Notes under the pieces: generated by a model
What the model was told of the DNA's origin: nothing
What the model saw: only the letters and a program-made list of their open reading frames with translations
The model's database searches: none
Part shown: positions 46,693 through 57,665 of the stretch, one piece after another
How the letters are laid out: each line of letters starts with the position of its first letter
Position numbering within the stretch: position 1 is the first letter of the stretch
DNA from: Arenicola marina
Taxonomy: Eukaryota; Annelida; Polychaeta; Arenicolidae
Length of the DNA: 64,000 bases
Reading direction: 5' to 3'
Assembly (NCBI GenBank): GCA_964019135.1
Contig: OZ025252.1
Location: forward strand, 47,776,959-47,840,958
Program-made: the position numbers and the translations under genes

Positions 46693-49600
46693 GTAAGCTA
46701 AAGGGCGAAAAGGCGAAATAAGTTACGTGGATCGAACGTTAGATCTACTTCGCCAGAGAAACCTTGCAGTGTAACTGAATGTGGCGAGGCACTTGACTTG
46801 TCTCTCCGCGAGGTCGTGTATGAGCTAGCTGCGGATGGGGTCCACGTACCTGTGACCCACACGAACTGTATAATAGTGCCAGTTTGGGGAATAGTGTAAC
46901 TGATCCTTGAGACTATCCCTACGGTCCAGTTGGGGTTCTTCGGCCCGGTTTGGCCAATGCATCCAAGGAGCAAACTGAGATGGTCATAACGCGCTCGTGA
47001 AAGGTTTTGTCGGAGACACGTCCAACGGTCCAACATGACATTGCGAAGATACCAAAAAGACTATGGATACTTCAGACCTGTGCTAGACTCGGGGAGAGTC
47101 CAGCGAATGCGCTTCCGTAGTGACAGTCACAGTCCGTTCACTGGATCGCACCCCTCAGTGGTTGACCGAGCACACCAGGTTTATAGTTATATATAAAGGC
47201 TATGCCGTTAACCTAGGTAGGGAACAATGAAACATATCTAAGTGACGCAGGTTTCCCACCGTGTTCACATCAGTATATCCGGCCGTCTGTGAGACAGAAA
47301 TACACAACGAGGACATGTCCGAGGACATGTTGTCGTCCAATCCGCTAGAACCCTACCTGCTACTATATAACCTGTTTGAAAGCCAGCCAAAGTATGTGTT
47401 ATATATATGGCTAATATGCTTTCGGGGGGTGGGTGGGGGGGGGGGGGGGTAAGCGGTGGATATGTTGTCCAGAGCCAGAGGGGTATAACTAACAGTCATG
47501 ATGCACACCTCCGGAGGAGCTGAAATAACAAATAAAAATAACAATACTTCTATATATTGGTATATATTGGTATATATATATTGATTTGTGAGTACGACCA
47601 TTGGTTCATTATAGGTTGTACTGGGCACTGCGCTGACAGGGTCCATCACTCATATGACGTAGGCCTACCAACGCGAACCACGTCACTATGATCGGTTCTG
47701 TGGTATACGTAAAAAGAGGAAGTTCGCTCGCTGCTCGAGGGATAACGGAGCCTGGGGCTCTGCGAGGATGAGTTTTTTCGCTGCTTCGCGCTTTGAAGGT
47801 GACTTATCATAGAGCTACTATGTGATAGACACATAGCTGGTGGGAGGTGTGTGGGTGGGGGAGGGGGGGGGGGGGTAGAGGCGGGCTAACAGGGTCGTTA
47901 ATCAAATCATATATCACCTCAGCTCTTCAGCTGGAAACTTCCCCCCCAGAAGCTATTGGGTGATACACGATTTGTCTCATATAAGTAAAGAATCAATGCA
48001 CTTCTAGCTTTTCAAAATCTCTATATTTTTTTTTGTAGGCTTCCATTCCTTTTCGCACAAAGAAAAATAGCAATAGGCCTATCTAATAATTAACCCGACT
48101 GTTACGAATGCTATGCGTAAGAACATGTATTGCGGACAAAGATAGTTGTGTACCTGGCTGTGACGTCATCACACCGGATGCATTGCGCGCGCACATTAAA
48201 CACACCGATCTCCCGGCAGAGGGCGTTACGCTTGCGCCATAGTCCCTCTGCCCCACGTCAAACTTAACCATCAGAATTATCCTTCATACGCGAAAAATGA
48301 ATCTAATCGAAGGTAAATTCGCAGTTTGGCATCAATCAATTTTTTTTGTTTAACATTTACTGTGCCACTAGTACCATACCTGAAGAATGCATTTGAGTTT
48401 GAATAATTTGAAGCCATGTTACTTTCGAACTATATTTTCGAGTGCGGTCGAGGCCAAAGGCGTAAAGCGTTTTAAAATTTGACCCCGTGTTATTTTGAAA
48501 TAATTTTTCGCTTAACTCTTCCATTGTGATCATTCGACAACGGAATGTCTATATTTTTCAAATTCTGCATCTAAAATTCAATATTCAATCTAAAAAACCC
48601 TCTAAAACCATTCGTGACCCCAGGGCCGTTGGGGTCAACCGTGAGGTGGTCGGTGACGTGGGGCAGCGATGATGTGAGGAACGAGCGCCCTCTGCTGGCA
48701 GAGTGTACTCACACATGATTACTGATTGCTCATTATTACCCTTGATTTCCTTTACCCAGTATCTTGTGTATGGCCGTTCAAATATACCCCCTCCGCACTA
48801 TCTTTGGGCTGTTCCCCGCCCCTACCCCCGCCCCCGTTATCAATGAACACACCACTAACAATATGTTGTGCCATAATGGTTTGAATACCGTCCGTCTGTG
48901 GTGGGCTAAACCTGTGAACATCTGATGGCCTTCCAGTCCTGTTTATAGAGAATAGCGTAGCTGTAACCGCGGTCTGCTGCGAGCTTGCTGCCGGGTGTCC
49001 CCTGGGGCCTGGCTGGCTATGGCCTATGTTCAGGCTGCGGTAAGCAAGCTGAGACAGACTTGCTATCTGGAGTGTCCAAGAGTGAGGCTTTCAGATCGCG
49101 TGGCTTGTGGGCTTCAGGAGCCAAACTCGCGGAAGCGACAATGTCCCCTTGACTTGCCAGCTAAGCGCGTTATATGTCGCAGCTCGTTAACACAGTGTTA
49201 ACACAATGGCAATGATTCGACAACCGTTAACGGGAATGTCAGGAGGTGGGGGGGGGGGGGGGTAAAGAAAGGGTCGCCTTAACCGCCGTTATATTACCCG
49301 CTATCGCTTTGACAGGTTTTTTTGTGTGGTATGATATTTTATATAGCACGATTCGTAAGTTGGTGCCACTCTGGTAGCCTATCACCAGGGGGGGCAATGT
49401 GCTTTTGGTGCGGGAACACATCGAATAACTGTTGCTACTCTTCAATATATATGCATCTGTGTGTATATTACTGTATCATAATACATCGACAGTAGGGAGT
49501 ACAGCCTACAGGTGTGTTATCTAGACAGGTTCATACGGATTCGTTTGCCCTCATCTGAGCGTCCGTCCCCGGTCCACGTCTCCCTCCACCACGCGGAGAT

Positions 49601-50296
49601 ATCTCCGAGCAAACCGATCCAGGGGAAACGTTTTCGCCGCAGGGGTGGCCATTGCCAAGGAACCGTTGTTTACGTAGTTTAGGGTGCTGGGTGTGGTCCG
49701 CGGGACATACCTCTGTGGGTGTAACATCTGAGAGAGATCCGCGCAGCTTGATGTAGTTTATAAAGGGTGCTATCGTAGAAAAATAAAGAAACCCCCAGGT
49801 ATAAAGGAAAAAATATGTAGGGGTGTGTGGGTGGGGCTTCCTCGGAGTGGTACCTGTATGAATTGGACGCCAGTATGAATCCATTATAGACATAAGATGG
49901 CTGCTTGTGCTGGATGGGGGCACACGAGGGCAAGAACATGAAGCAAACACGACTGGAGGGGTTGCAGATTGGTGCTTTAAATGGTCCCCTGATGGCTCAT
50001 TGGGTCTTGGTCTTAGTGTCAAGTTGATAAAAGGGAACTGACCAAGAACTGGTGGCCTCCCATATTGAATCAGGGGATGGTGTTATAGTTCACAAGTGGA
50101 TGGAAACATGTTTGCCTTTAATGGGTGTAATGTCAACAATAGTCGTGACAGAGGGTGCCACAGTAAAACCGACCCGTTCGCCCCAAAGAAGTAAAAGGAC
50201 TGGTTTCTTTTGATCTCCTTATCCTTCGCTATATGGACCTGGTTTCGGCTATTTCTCCACCTTTCTATTCTGTATGGGCTGCCGGCGTGCCGTTAA
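46693..50296. other. Intronic stretch; weak exon candidates and a consensus CTCF-like site
   Basis: G runs lie near 47430 and 47865 and at 49245-49261. At 48297 an ATG gives only MNLIE before GAAG|GTAAAT in phase 1; it is compatible but too short to trust. Frames at 47315 (phase 2) and 49019 (phase 0) end at good donors but do not fit. A CCAGCAGAGGGCGC match on the minus strand lies at 48685-48698. Confidence 0.3.
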
Positions 50297-50340
50297 TGAC
50301 GTCATCGTCGTTACTGACGTCAGTGCCTCCTATGACGTCA
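50297..50340. promoter_or_regulatory. Three perfect CRE sites at 18-bp spacing
   Basis: TGACGTCA, the palindromic cAMP response element, occurs at 50297, 50315 and 50333. The 18-bp interval is exact, and the bases between the sites differ, so a very old or selected arrangement is likely. The sites lie 207-271 bp upstream of the start codons of exon E (50547 and 50568). CREB/ATF-type bZIP binding is established for this motif. Its role here is inferred. Confidence 0.7.
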
Positions 50341-50567
50341 GTCAATGCAAGGCGTTGGTAACTCGCAGACCTAATAACTTGTGCTCGGCCCGGAGTTTCA
50401 GGTAGTTCAGACAATGGCTCACGTCCCAATAACTGATAGAGTAACGAGTTACTTTGGATGGGCACAACTGGTTCATCGTGTACTGTTTGGGCTTTGAGCC
50501 TATACATTCTACTGTTGCCATAAAAATAGAAAATTACAAAAAGGTGATGGTTTGGCAAAGAGCGAAT

Positions 50568-50751
50568 ATGTTGTGGGGTTTACTTCTGGCTCGACTGCCC
50601 TTCTGGACGTATTGCGTCATTGCGTTGTGTGTGTACCCGGCCTGCCTCCCGGTGTGGCCCACGCCCACTCCCGACCGGGAGAGGGACACCCCGCGGTCTC
50701 CCTGGCTCCCAGCCATGAGAGCCGCGGGCCGAGGGAGCTCTATCAGACCAG
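50568..50751 (+). CDS. Alternative first exon E of the nesprin-like gene (membrane-anchor-type N-terminus)
   Basis: Start choice is ATG 50568 (A at -3) or in-frame ATG 50547 (seven residues longer, G at -3 and +4). From 50568 it encodes 61 residues. The first 30 are hydrophobic (MLWGLLLARLPFWTYCVIAL then CVYPACLPVW), followed by a Pro/Arg-rich stretch with TPTPDRERDTPRSP and an end GRGSSIRP. It ends in phase 1 at a strong donor ACCAG|GTATGA, and the junction would read SSIRP-DEQERV. The hydrophobic stretch could be a signal anchor or transmembrane helix, comparable to the dystonin isoform with an N-terminal membrane segment. Three CRE sites lie just upstream. Codon use is GC-rich and the frame stays open past the donor, so experimental proof is needed. 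Confidence 0.5.
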
Positions 50752-51362
50752 GTATGATGGGTGGGTGGAGGGGTGGGGGGGGGGGGGGGGTGGACCCGGG
50801 GCCATGCTACTACAGCCCGCGGCAACAAACAATGCTTGACTTACTCCATGCCAAAGTGCAACCTTCTAGCCATGGTCCAAATCCCTCCCCCTCTACTTCC
50901 CCATCCGTTTCCTTCGCCATCCTTCTTCCTTCCCTATCCCTGTCCCTGCCTCCTTCCTCTCCCCTCCCCCCAGCCCCCCCCCCCCACTTCCTCTCCCCTC
51001 CCCCCAGCCCCCCCCCACCCTTGGCGCTGGATGCATCCCACTTCCCACAACGCCCCTTCGCTCAACCCCCACATCCCTGGAGGTCATTCGGAACTCCTCG
51101 CCCTTTCCCTTCGGGATCCATACCCGGACAGCGGGGCATCTTGGATCCCAATAACATACGCTGGCCGCCGTCGCGGGCTGCTGCTGCCGCCGCCCGGTAG
51201 GATAAGGATCCAGAAATGTCAGCTGTAAGAAGTATTTCGACAGGGCATGAAGAGCCCTTCTAGTTATGGATCCTGATTTTCGTGCTATCCCGGATTCCGG
51301 CGAGCGGGAGGGCAGTCCGCTTGACCCGTGGACGTGTGGAGGTAACAAACAAATTCGCTGTG
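50752..51362. other. Intron with G run and pyrimidine-rich low complexity
   Basis: Contains a G run at about 50771-50790 and C/T-rich sequence at 50880-51030. The long open frames are low-complexity and I do not call them. Confidence 0.4.
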
Positions 51363-51489
51363 ATGTATGTCCGGCTCGCGGTAGGGGGTGAGGTGTGGGG
51401 GGAGGTCGGGAGGGGGGCGGGCAGGACAAACACGGCTCGTGTGTTGCTTAGCAATGGTTGTCGCTGGTGGTATCTCCGGCAGTGTGAAG
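51363..51489 (+). CDS. Candidate alternative first exon F of the nesprin-like gene
   Basis: ATG 51363 opens 42 codons (MYVRLAVGGEVWGEVGRGAG, then RTNTARVLLSNGCRW, then WYLRQCE) to a strong donor GAAG|GTATGT in phase 1. The junction would be LRQCE-DEQERVQKK. The last part looks helix-compatible. The Gly-rich start may simply be G-rich DNA read as protein, so I hold it below exons C-E. Confidence 0.3.
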
Positions 51490-54400
51490 GTATGTGACTT
51501 AACTACCAGAAGGTTTTATGTGTATACGCCATGCAAGTCAAGGCTCTTGTCTTATTGGCTCGGTATTGTCTTGGGTTTGATGTGGATATCCATGGGGGCT
51601 GTGTAATAACATAAGGCAGGTAGACACGTTATTTAAGACAACATCAACCTTCGATGGCTGTGTACTGTGTGCATGTGTTGTAAGCGTGGCTGTTCGCGGG
51701 TTGCCGACGGTGTGGGTAGGTCGCTGTCCACACGCTGTGACGCCAACCCTGTGACGCCAACCCTCTGAAGGTAATTGCCAATTTACGGCCTTATTGCGGC
51801 TACGGACTTGCCCGGTCAACATGTATAATGTGATGAAGTTTAATTAGAGCGTCGAAAGCTGCGCCCTGTCTTTATAGTCAGTGTCAATAGATTTTGTTAC
51901 GTCACGCACTGTTGAACGCCGAGGACCCCGTCAACCGTGGTGCATTGCTGAATGAACTGGGGCGGGATCCGGGAAGGTGAGAGGGTAGCGGGGCCCACGT
52001 GAGCACCCGCCCCCCCCCCCCCCCACCACCACCCCCACACCACACACTCGCGTACCGCCTGGGGAGGCGAGGGACGGTGGTAGCCGCTGGTGGCTAGAGG
52101 TGTGTGAAGCTGGATCGCTGGATATGGAGGACAGCGAACACAGGAGCTAGTCGTCAGGATTACCCCGCGGGGCTAGCTGACCGGAAAGCAGGTACGGACC
52201 GCAGAGACACCCAAACCGGAGCCGGAGTGGATGAAAATCGAGAAACCTTTATCAACGCCCATTTTGACAAAAAACTAAATTATAATTATCTCTCAATGTG
52301 TGGATGGATATATACCATTTTCGGATTACTTAACAGAATATCAGTTACATAATATCTGTTGCGGAATATCATTACGGAATATCAACTTGGCAGACAACTT
52401 TTGAAGGCCGCGAAAATGGGATTCAGTTGACTTCGAATCACGTCTCAACCGGTAGTAGCAGACTACTATATGATTCAACCGAGGAGTAAAGGATGACTAT
52501 ATTCTGCAGCGCTGCATCCAAATAAAGGACCAAAGTTCGATTATATTTTGTAGCATGTGCTAAATGTCGTCTGCTGAGTGATGACTGCTGCCAGCGAGTG
52601 GCACACAGAACGCCGCCATTTCATTGATGCAGTATATCTCTCACTGTTTGACTCTAGGTATCCGACCCGCTTCTGTCAACACGTATCGCTTGATTCTGTC
52701 AATCGATCAGTGATTGGTAGATACCGAGAGTCCATGTGGCGACTGGATGCTGGCGCATTGTAGTGAGGAGAACAGTGATGACTGGAGTGAGGAGGGGGGT
52801 AGGGCTCTGGCGGTCCACACAGTGGCACTTAATATTATGCATTGAAAGACGCCCTGTGGCGTAATAATAGAGGTAACTTCATATACAATAAATAAATTAA
52901 CCAGATTCATGATGTAACAGATATCCGTGATACTAGAATTGTTGGACAAGTACCGCTGCTTTAATTGGACCCGGTCAGTGTCCCGCTATACAGGGAGCCC
53001 TGTTACATCTCAAGTCAGGCAGATAGACACGAGACCTTGCACCTGACAGGTTTTATTGCTGCCCTCCAGTGCTCCTCCTGTTGACCAGTCGGGGTTTATG
53101 TCCAAGGCGGGGCCCCCAGTGCCACGCCAGCTGGTGTAGTGGTCAGTCAGTCAGTGCGAGCCTCGGGGACAGCACCGTCAGCGATGTGGACAGGCCACGG
53201 ATAAAGTCTCGGCGAATCACGGACAGTCACGGGCCGCGTCAGGCCGTTTACTCGCCAGAATGACCATTTGTCCATTTATGGCAGTTCAGATTGCATTGTC
53301 GTACAAATATAGCTGAACCGACATGGTCTTCGTTAATGACAATTCTCACTGTTGTATAACCCCCAGCCTCCCCGCCTCCCATACCCACCACCATATGTGC
53401 CCTGCCTCCACCAAACCAAGATCCTCCCTCACACTGGACAAGGCAGCGACACTTGTTAAGGTGGTGTGAATGCGTGTCGACTTGAAAAGGAAACTTGACC
53501 AGCAGACTTGAGTACACCAACCTCTGACCCATTCGCACACATCAGAACCACAAGTCATGTGTGATTTGCAGGTTACAAGAGCTTTGGACGTGTAAACGAA
53601 ACACTTGTCACTGCGAAAGAGTTACAATTCGCGTGACTATATCAAAAAGAAAAGTATTTGTTGAGAAACAGCCGACGTCGTCATGACCGCTCTATCGAAA
53701 CCTGCATTGTGACACCATGTCGACATATTGATGTCTGTCTTACTACAAGGATATATTAATGTGAAGATTATTGAAGTTTAATAAGTGCGCAAAAGAGGAT
53801 ATGGAAATCGTCTACATCCCATTCCACGCTGTACGACTGGAGGCCACAGAAGAGCCGGCCCGGGCTGTGGTTCCGGCGATGTGCCCTGTCGGTGGGCGGG
53901 ACATGGCCGTATGGATGTGAGCCAGTACACGTCAAGGTCAAACTCACTACGCTTGTCGCACCCAAGGATACAACAACCTCATTAGCTGAGAGTGGCATAA
54001 ATATAGCTCCGTGATACCTTGGCATGTCGGTGTTCAGGCTAATGAAGGTCTCCTGCCGTGCACGTGACGAGCCGTGTGTGTGATACACAAAACAATTGTG
54101 GGCTATTCCGGCCAGTCACACGGTCAGAGCGCCAGCAATGGATACAGTATAGTTTATTGCGGCATCTGTGTACCGCTTGCTCATTTACGTCCCAGTTTTA
54201 CTACTGATGCTGTTTTTATCGAAGTATTTTTTGTTTATAACTCGTTATTAAAATTTAACAAACCATTCTCACAATAAAATGGACATTATGCGTTGGACGC
54301 AAGTAATGGATTCCGTTATCACTCACAGCAGGAGTTTAGTACAAAGCAAGCGAAAGACAATGTGTCTGCCCACTTTGGAGAAACGGTCTTGCCAGTAGAA

Positions 54401-54540
54401 GCCAAGATGGGTGGAGCTACAGCGAAGTTACCTGTAACGTTGAGTGGGAACTGTGTGCAGTCACTAGCAGTGGCCGCCTCCACAGGACGTGGAGGAGTGC
54501 GCTATGATGGCGACGGACCACACGCCGAGTGCGTTATGAC
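51490..54540. other. Intronic stretch; no firm exon
   Basis: A short frame at 51673 (MCCKRGCSRV) ends in phase 1 at GTGG|GTAGGT, but its ATG is in poor context and sits inside another short frame. A protein-like frame at 52581 (MTAASEWHTERRHF) ends at CTAG|GTATCC in phase 2, which does not fit. A C run lies near 52010-52024. Confidence 0.3.
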
Positions 54541-54576
54541 GACGCTCTGGCGCTAAAGCGCCGCTTTCGGAGCGTC
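54541..54576 (+). promoter_or_regulatory. Hairpin ending at the start codon of exon G
   Basis: GACGCTC (54541-54547) pairs with GAGCGTC (54570-54576), whose last base touches the ATG at 54577. Inside it GGCGC TAAA GCGCC can form a second stem. In mRNA this would be a stable structure directly before the start codon. Two short upstream frames (54504 and 54536) also precede the start. Confidence 0.55.
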
Positions 54577-54673
54577 ATGTTCTCGTGCTGCGGGATGAGG
54601 AAGCACCGTGATTGCCGACGCTGCGATCTGCCTTCCCAAGTCTCCAGCATCTATTTAGAAATCTACACGCTCA
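54577..54673 (+). CDS. Alternative first exon G of the nesprin-like gene (Cys-rich N-terminus)
   Basis: ATG 54577 (G at -3) encodes 32 residues, MFSCCGMRKHRDCRRCDLPS then QVSSIYLEIYTL. It ends in phase 1 at a perfect donor, CTCA|GTAAGT. The split codon with the common exon is Asn: IYTL-NEQERVQKK. Five cysteines among the first 16 residues, next to basic residues, resemble membrane-proximal palmitoylation clusters (inference). The frame has a stop 70 bp upstream and no earlier in-frame ATG, so this start is the only choice. Confidence 0.5.
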
Positions 54674-56697
54674 GTAAGTACCAAGTGGTGTGCGCCGCGT
54701 GACCTCTGGCTGACCGCTGGCTGGCTTCGAACGCCCCACTTGAGTTGAGTTGAGTTGAGTTGAAATTGACGCGTCTGCTAAATCATTTGGTTTTTGTTGT
54801 GTTTTTTATGACAAGACTTGTGAAACACTTCTTTCGTTTTTATGGCTGGATTGCTGTACCCAATGTAGGAACTTTGTTATATTGGTAGTGGTTAGCTTTG
54901 TTTGCCTTCCCATTGCGTTTTGGCGTTTTGTGAGTGGAGGTTTCGAAAAACCTATGATGTCATGGGTTTTTCGGTAGGAAAGTGGTATCGGACTGACGTG
55001 AATATGTGAATATGTGTTGATGCCGTTATGATTTGCGCTTGCGGAGCTAGAAGTTAAGATATACAACGCTTTGTTTAGTCTGGTATGCTTCAAAGTAACC
55101 TTCTGCTGCTCTCTTTGTTTGCGTGGGATCAAGATCGTAAGCGTTAGGGTGTGTTCCCCAGGACTTGACTTGCTTTTATCTCAGTGTATGCGCAGGATCA
55201 ATATGTTATGTCTTTTAAACAAATGTCTTTTAACCGGTTACTTCCGGGTACATATGGGAGTTCCTGCATCTGCTGCAATGCATCCTTGTCCTGCGAGGCC
55301 CAATTACGTCCTTATATGCACAAAATGGACGCAACGCATCAATATTTCATTTTGTGTACACAGCGGTTTCTCCAGTTTTGACCCTTTGTATTGACATAAT
55401 AACGGTATTACAGCTACAAAACATTTCCTTGTAAAACAAGTCCCCCGTCAGGTGGCTCCCTCCGGCGGCAGACATGAGACCCGTTGCTCCGTGGTGAGCG
55501 TGTGTCGTTGGGTGGTCGGGCGGCCACAGTGTAACGGTCCATGCCCTAGAGGCCACTGTCTGCGAGGCATCACTCGTACACGTGTACTGAGCTCAGGTAC
55601 ATGACATGTGATCATTATTAACATGTTATTCACCAATTTGTGACAGACCGCGTGTCGCTTTGATAGACGTGCATCGTGACATTAGTTTGAAATATAGCGG
55701 GCTGTTGCTTGACGGCTCTCCTTGACTTATGTAAATGACCCCGATCTCGGGGCTGTGATTGGTTGAGGTGGTTTTTTTCATGGGGTGTGGCCCCGTTACC
55801 CGTGTGACGTCGCGATGTGACGTTGGTGTCAGCGTAAAGCGTCTGCCCTCTTATCTCAGGCCTTCCTTGGCCTGGCTCAGCCCGCGTGTTCACACAAGCG
55901 GCACAAAACGTCAATTCATCCGAACCTCCTTTTTGCATGTGGTGTGCTGGTGTAATGTATTGATTGAAATGTACTGGGCCTCATATCATGTTAGTTATGT
56001 ACATGTAGTTATAAGTGATATTGGCACACGTAATGGCTTTAATTCAACCCAATTATATACGCAAGTGCCACATTCACATGATTGAGCGAAAAACCTTGAA
56101 ATAAGTTTACATTGACTGTCAGGTTTTACCTTCTACACATTTTTCACCAGAAATATACGACTTTTTGCCCCGAGGCGAATACAATATGACAGTCGTCGTC
56201 AAATATAGTTAGGTGAAGTGACGTGTCTGCTTTGCTTGTCCGTCAATCTGTCAATAAATGAAGAAGTGTGGTTACTTGTGTCGCCCTCTGGTTAAACATT
56301 TCGACACCATATGGCAGAACTGCGAGAAAATTCCGTTTTGTCCTCGCTTCGTATAAAAGATATTTTTTTATCCTTGTTCGTTAAATGCATCTTGCTCACT
56401 ATGGACACAGATGCTTCCTCGATGACACTGCTAGCAGCAGTCACCCTCTTGCATTACATGCCTTCAGTTTATCCCTTTAATAATTGGTGTACCGTGTAAC
56501 TGCATTGAGGTCCCCCTGCCACGTGTCACTGTTGTCATGGTAAACACGAGGTGCGCCTAGCCTATCGCGGGGCAGACAATGGTTACTGCGCGCGCATGAC
56601 CCCCTCAAAGACGACCATGTTTGATGCGGCGGAGGGTGTCTGGCGCGTTCAGATGTGTCTTGGTCGGCCGGTCCACCCGTCAGCCGAGCGAGGACAC
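54674..56697. other. Intronic stretch; pentanucleotide repeat and one weak exon candidate
   Basis: TTGAG repeats five times near 54739-54763. At 55085 an ATG gives 17 codons, MLQSNLLLLSLFAWDQD, ending in phase 1 at GATC|GTAAGC. The hydrophobic core is signal-like, but the exon side of the donor is poor. Not called. Confidence 0.3.
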
Positions 56698-56828
56698 CTG
56701 TGTGTGTCACGTGTGTGTGTCACGTGCGTGTGTCACGTGTGTGTGTCACGTGTGTGTGTCACGTGTGTGTGTCACGTGCGTGTGTCACGTGCGTGTCACG
56801 TGTGTGTGTCACGTGTGTGTGTCACGTG
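56698..56828. repeat. 13-bp repeat with ten CACGTG E-boxes
   Basis: The unit is CACGTGTGTGTGT or CACGTGCGTGTGT, with one shortened unit. Each carries a full palindromic E-box. It lies between exons G and H, so a regulatory role is possible but not shown. Confidence 0.92.
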
Positions 56829-57235
56829 TCATTGTAGTTGACGTCACAGACGCAGATCGCGGTTTAGCGTGCCGTGCTTGACCACGACTCCTGTTGGCTC
56901 GACTGCTGCGCTTTAAAAACACAGGAGTTTTGTCAAAAATTGACGTAGACAGTAAACCTATGTACAAGAGTCACTTTATGGGGTGGAGTGAGGTCATGTA
57001 GGAAATGAGGGCCCGGCGGGGGGTGAAGGCGGGGGGGGGGGTGCAATGGTAAAATCCTCAGATATGTATATTCTACAAACAGCGAAAATCCGAGACGACA
57101 ATTAGTGATCTCTTGGCATCCTTGGCGTCTCATTAACATGGCCGAGTTTACAGGGCCAGCCTGGAATGTTCCTTGTGGGACTTAACAATCCCAGGCATGC
57201 GTCCAGTGTGTTGTGATAGTGATTCCCGAAGGCAA

Positions 57236-57535
57236 CGCCCCAGCATGGAGCGCCACCAGCATGAAGCGCCCCCTACACGGAGCGTCTCCCACACAGAGCG
57301 CCCCTAGCATGGAGCGCCTCTAGCATTGGGCGCCCCTACACGGAGCGCCTCCTACACGGAGTGCCCCTACAGGGAGCGCCTCTAGCATTTGGCGCTCCTA
57401 CACGGAGCGCCTCTTAAACTCCGTGCTAGAGCGCCCGCTAGCATGGAGCGCCCCCTACACGGAGCCCCCCCTTTACGGAGCGCCCCTTACACAGACCGCC
57501 CCCAGCATGGAGCGCCCCCTACACGGAGAGAGGAA
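57236..57535. repeat. Irregular GGAGCGCC-type repeat
   Basis: Units of about 16-24 bp are built on AGCGCCCCCTACACGG and AGCATGGAGCGCC. The lengths vary, so it is a degenerate array. Confidence 0.8.
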
Positions 57536-57665
57536 CTCTGACAGTGTCGAACTTACTGGGCCCAGGTCGGCTGGACACGTGTGATAGCCCTGGTGTGGTG
57601 TTACCGAGTGCACTGACGGTGACGAGACATGTGGGGGCGTGTGATGGACAGAGCCGAGACAGCTC

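Noticed and set aside
47315..47393. Possible first exon starting MSEDMLSSNPLEP
   Set aside because: Ends at GTATGT in phase 2, not compatible with the common exon.
49019..49039. Possible first exon MAYVQAA
   Set aside because: Donor GTAAGC is in phase 0.
52581..52657. Protein-like frame MTAASEWHTERRHF
   Set aside because: Donor CTAG|GTATCC is in phase 2, and joining would create an immediate stop.
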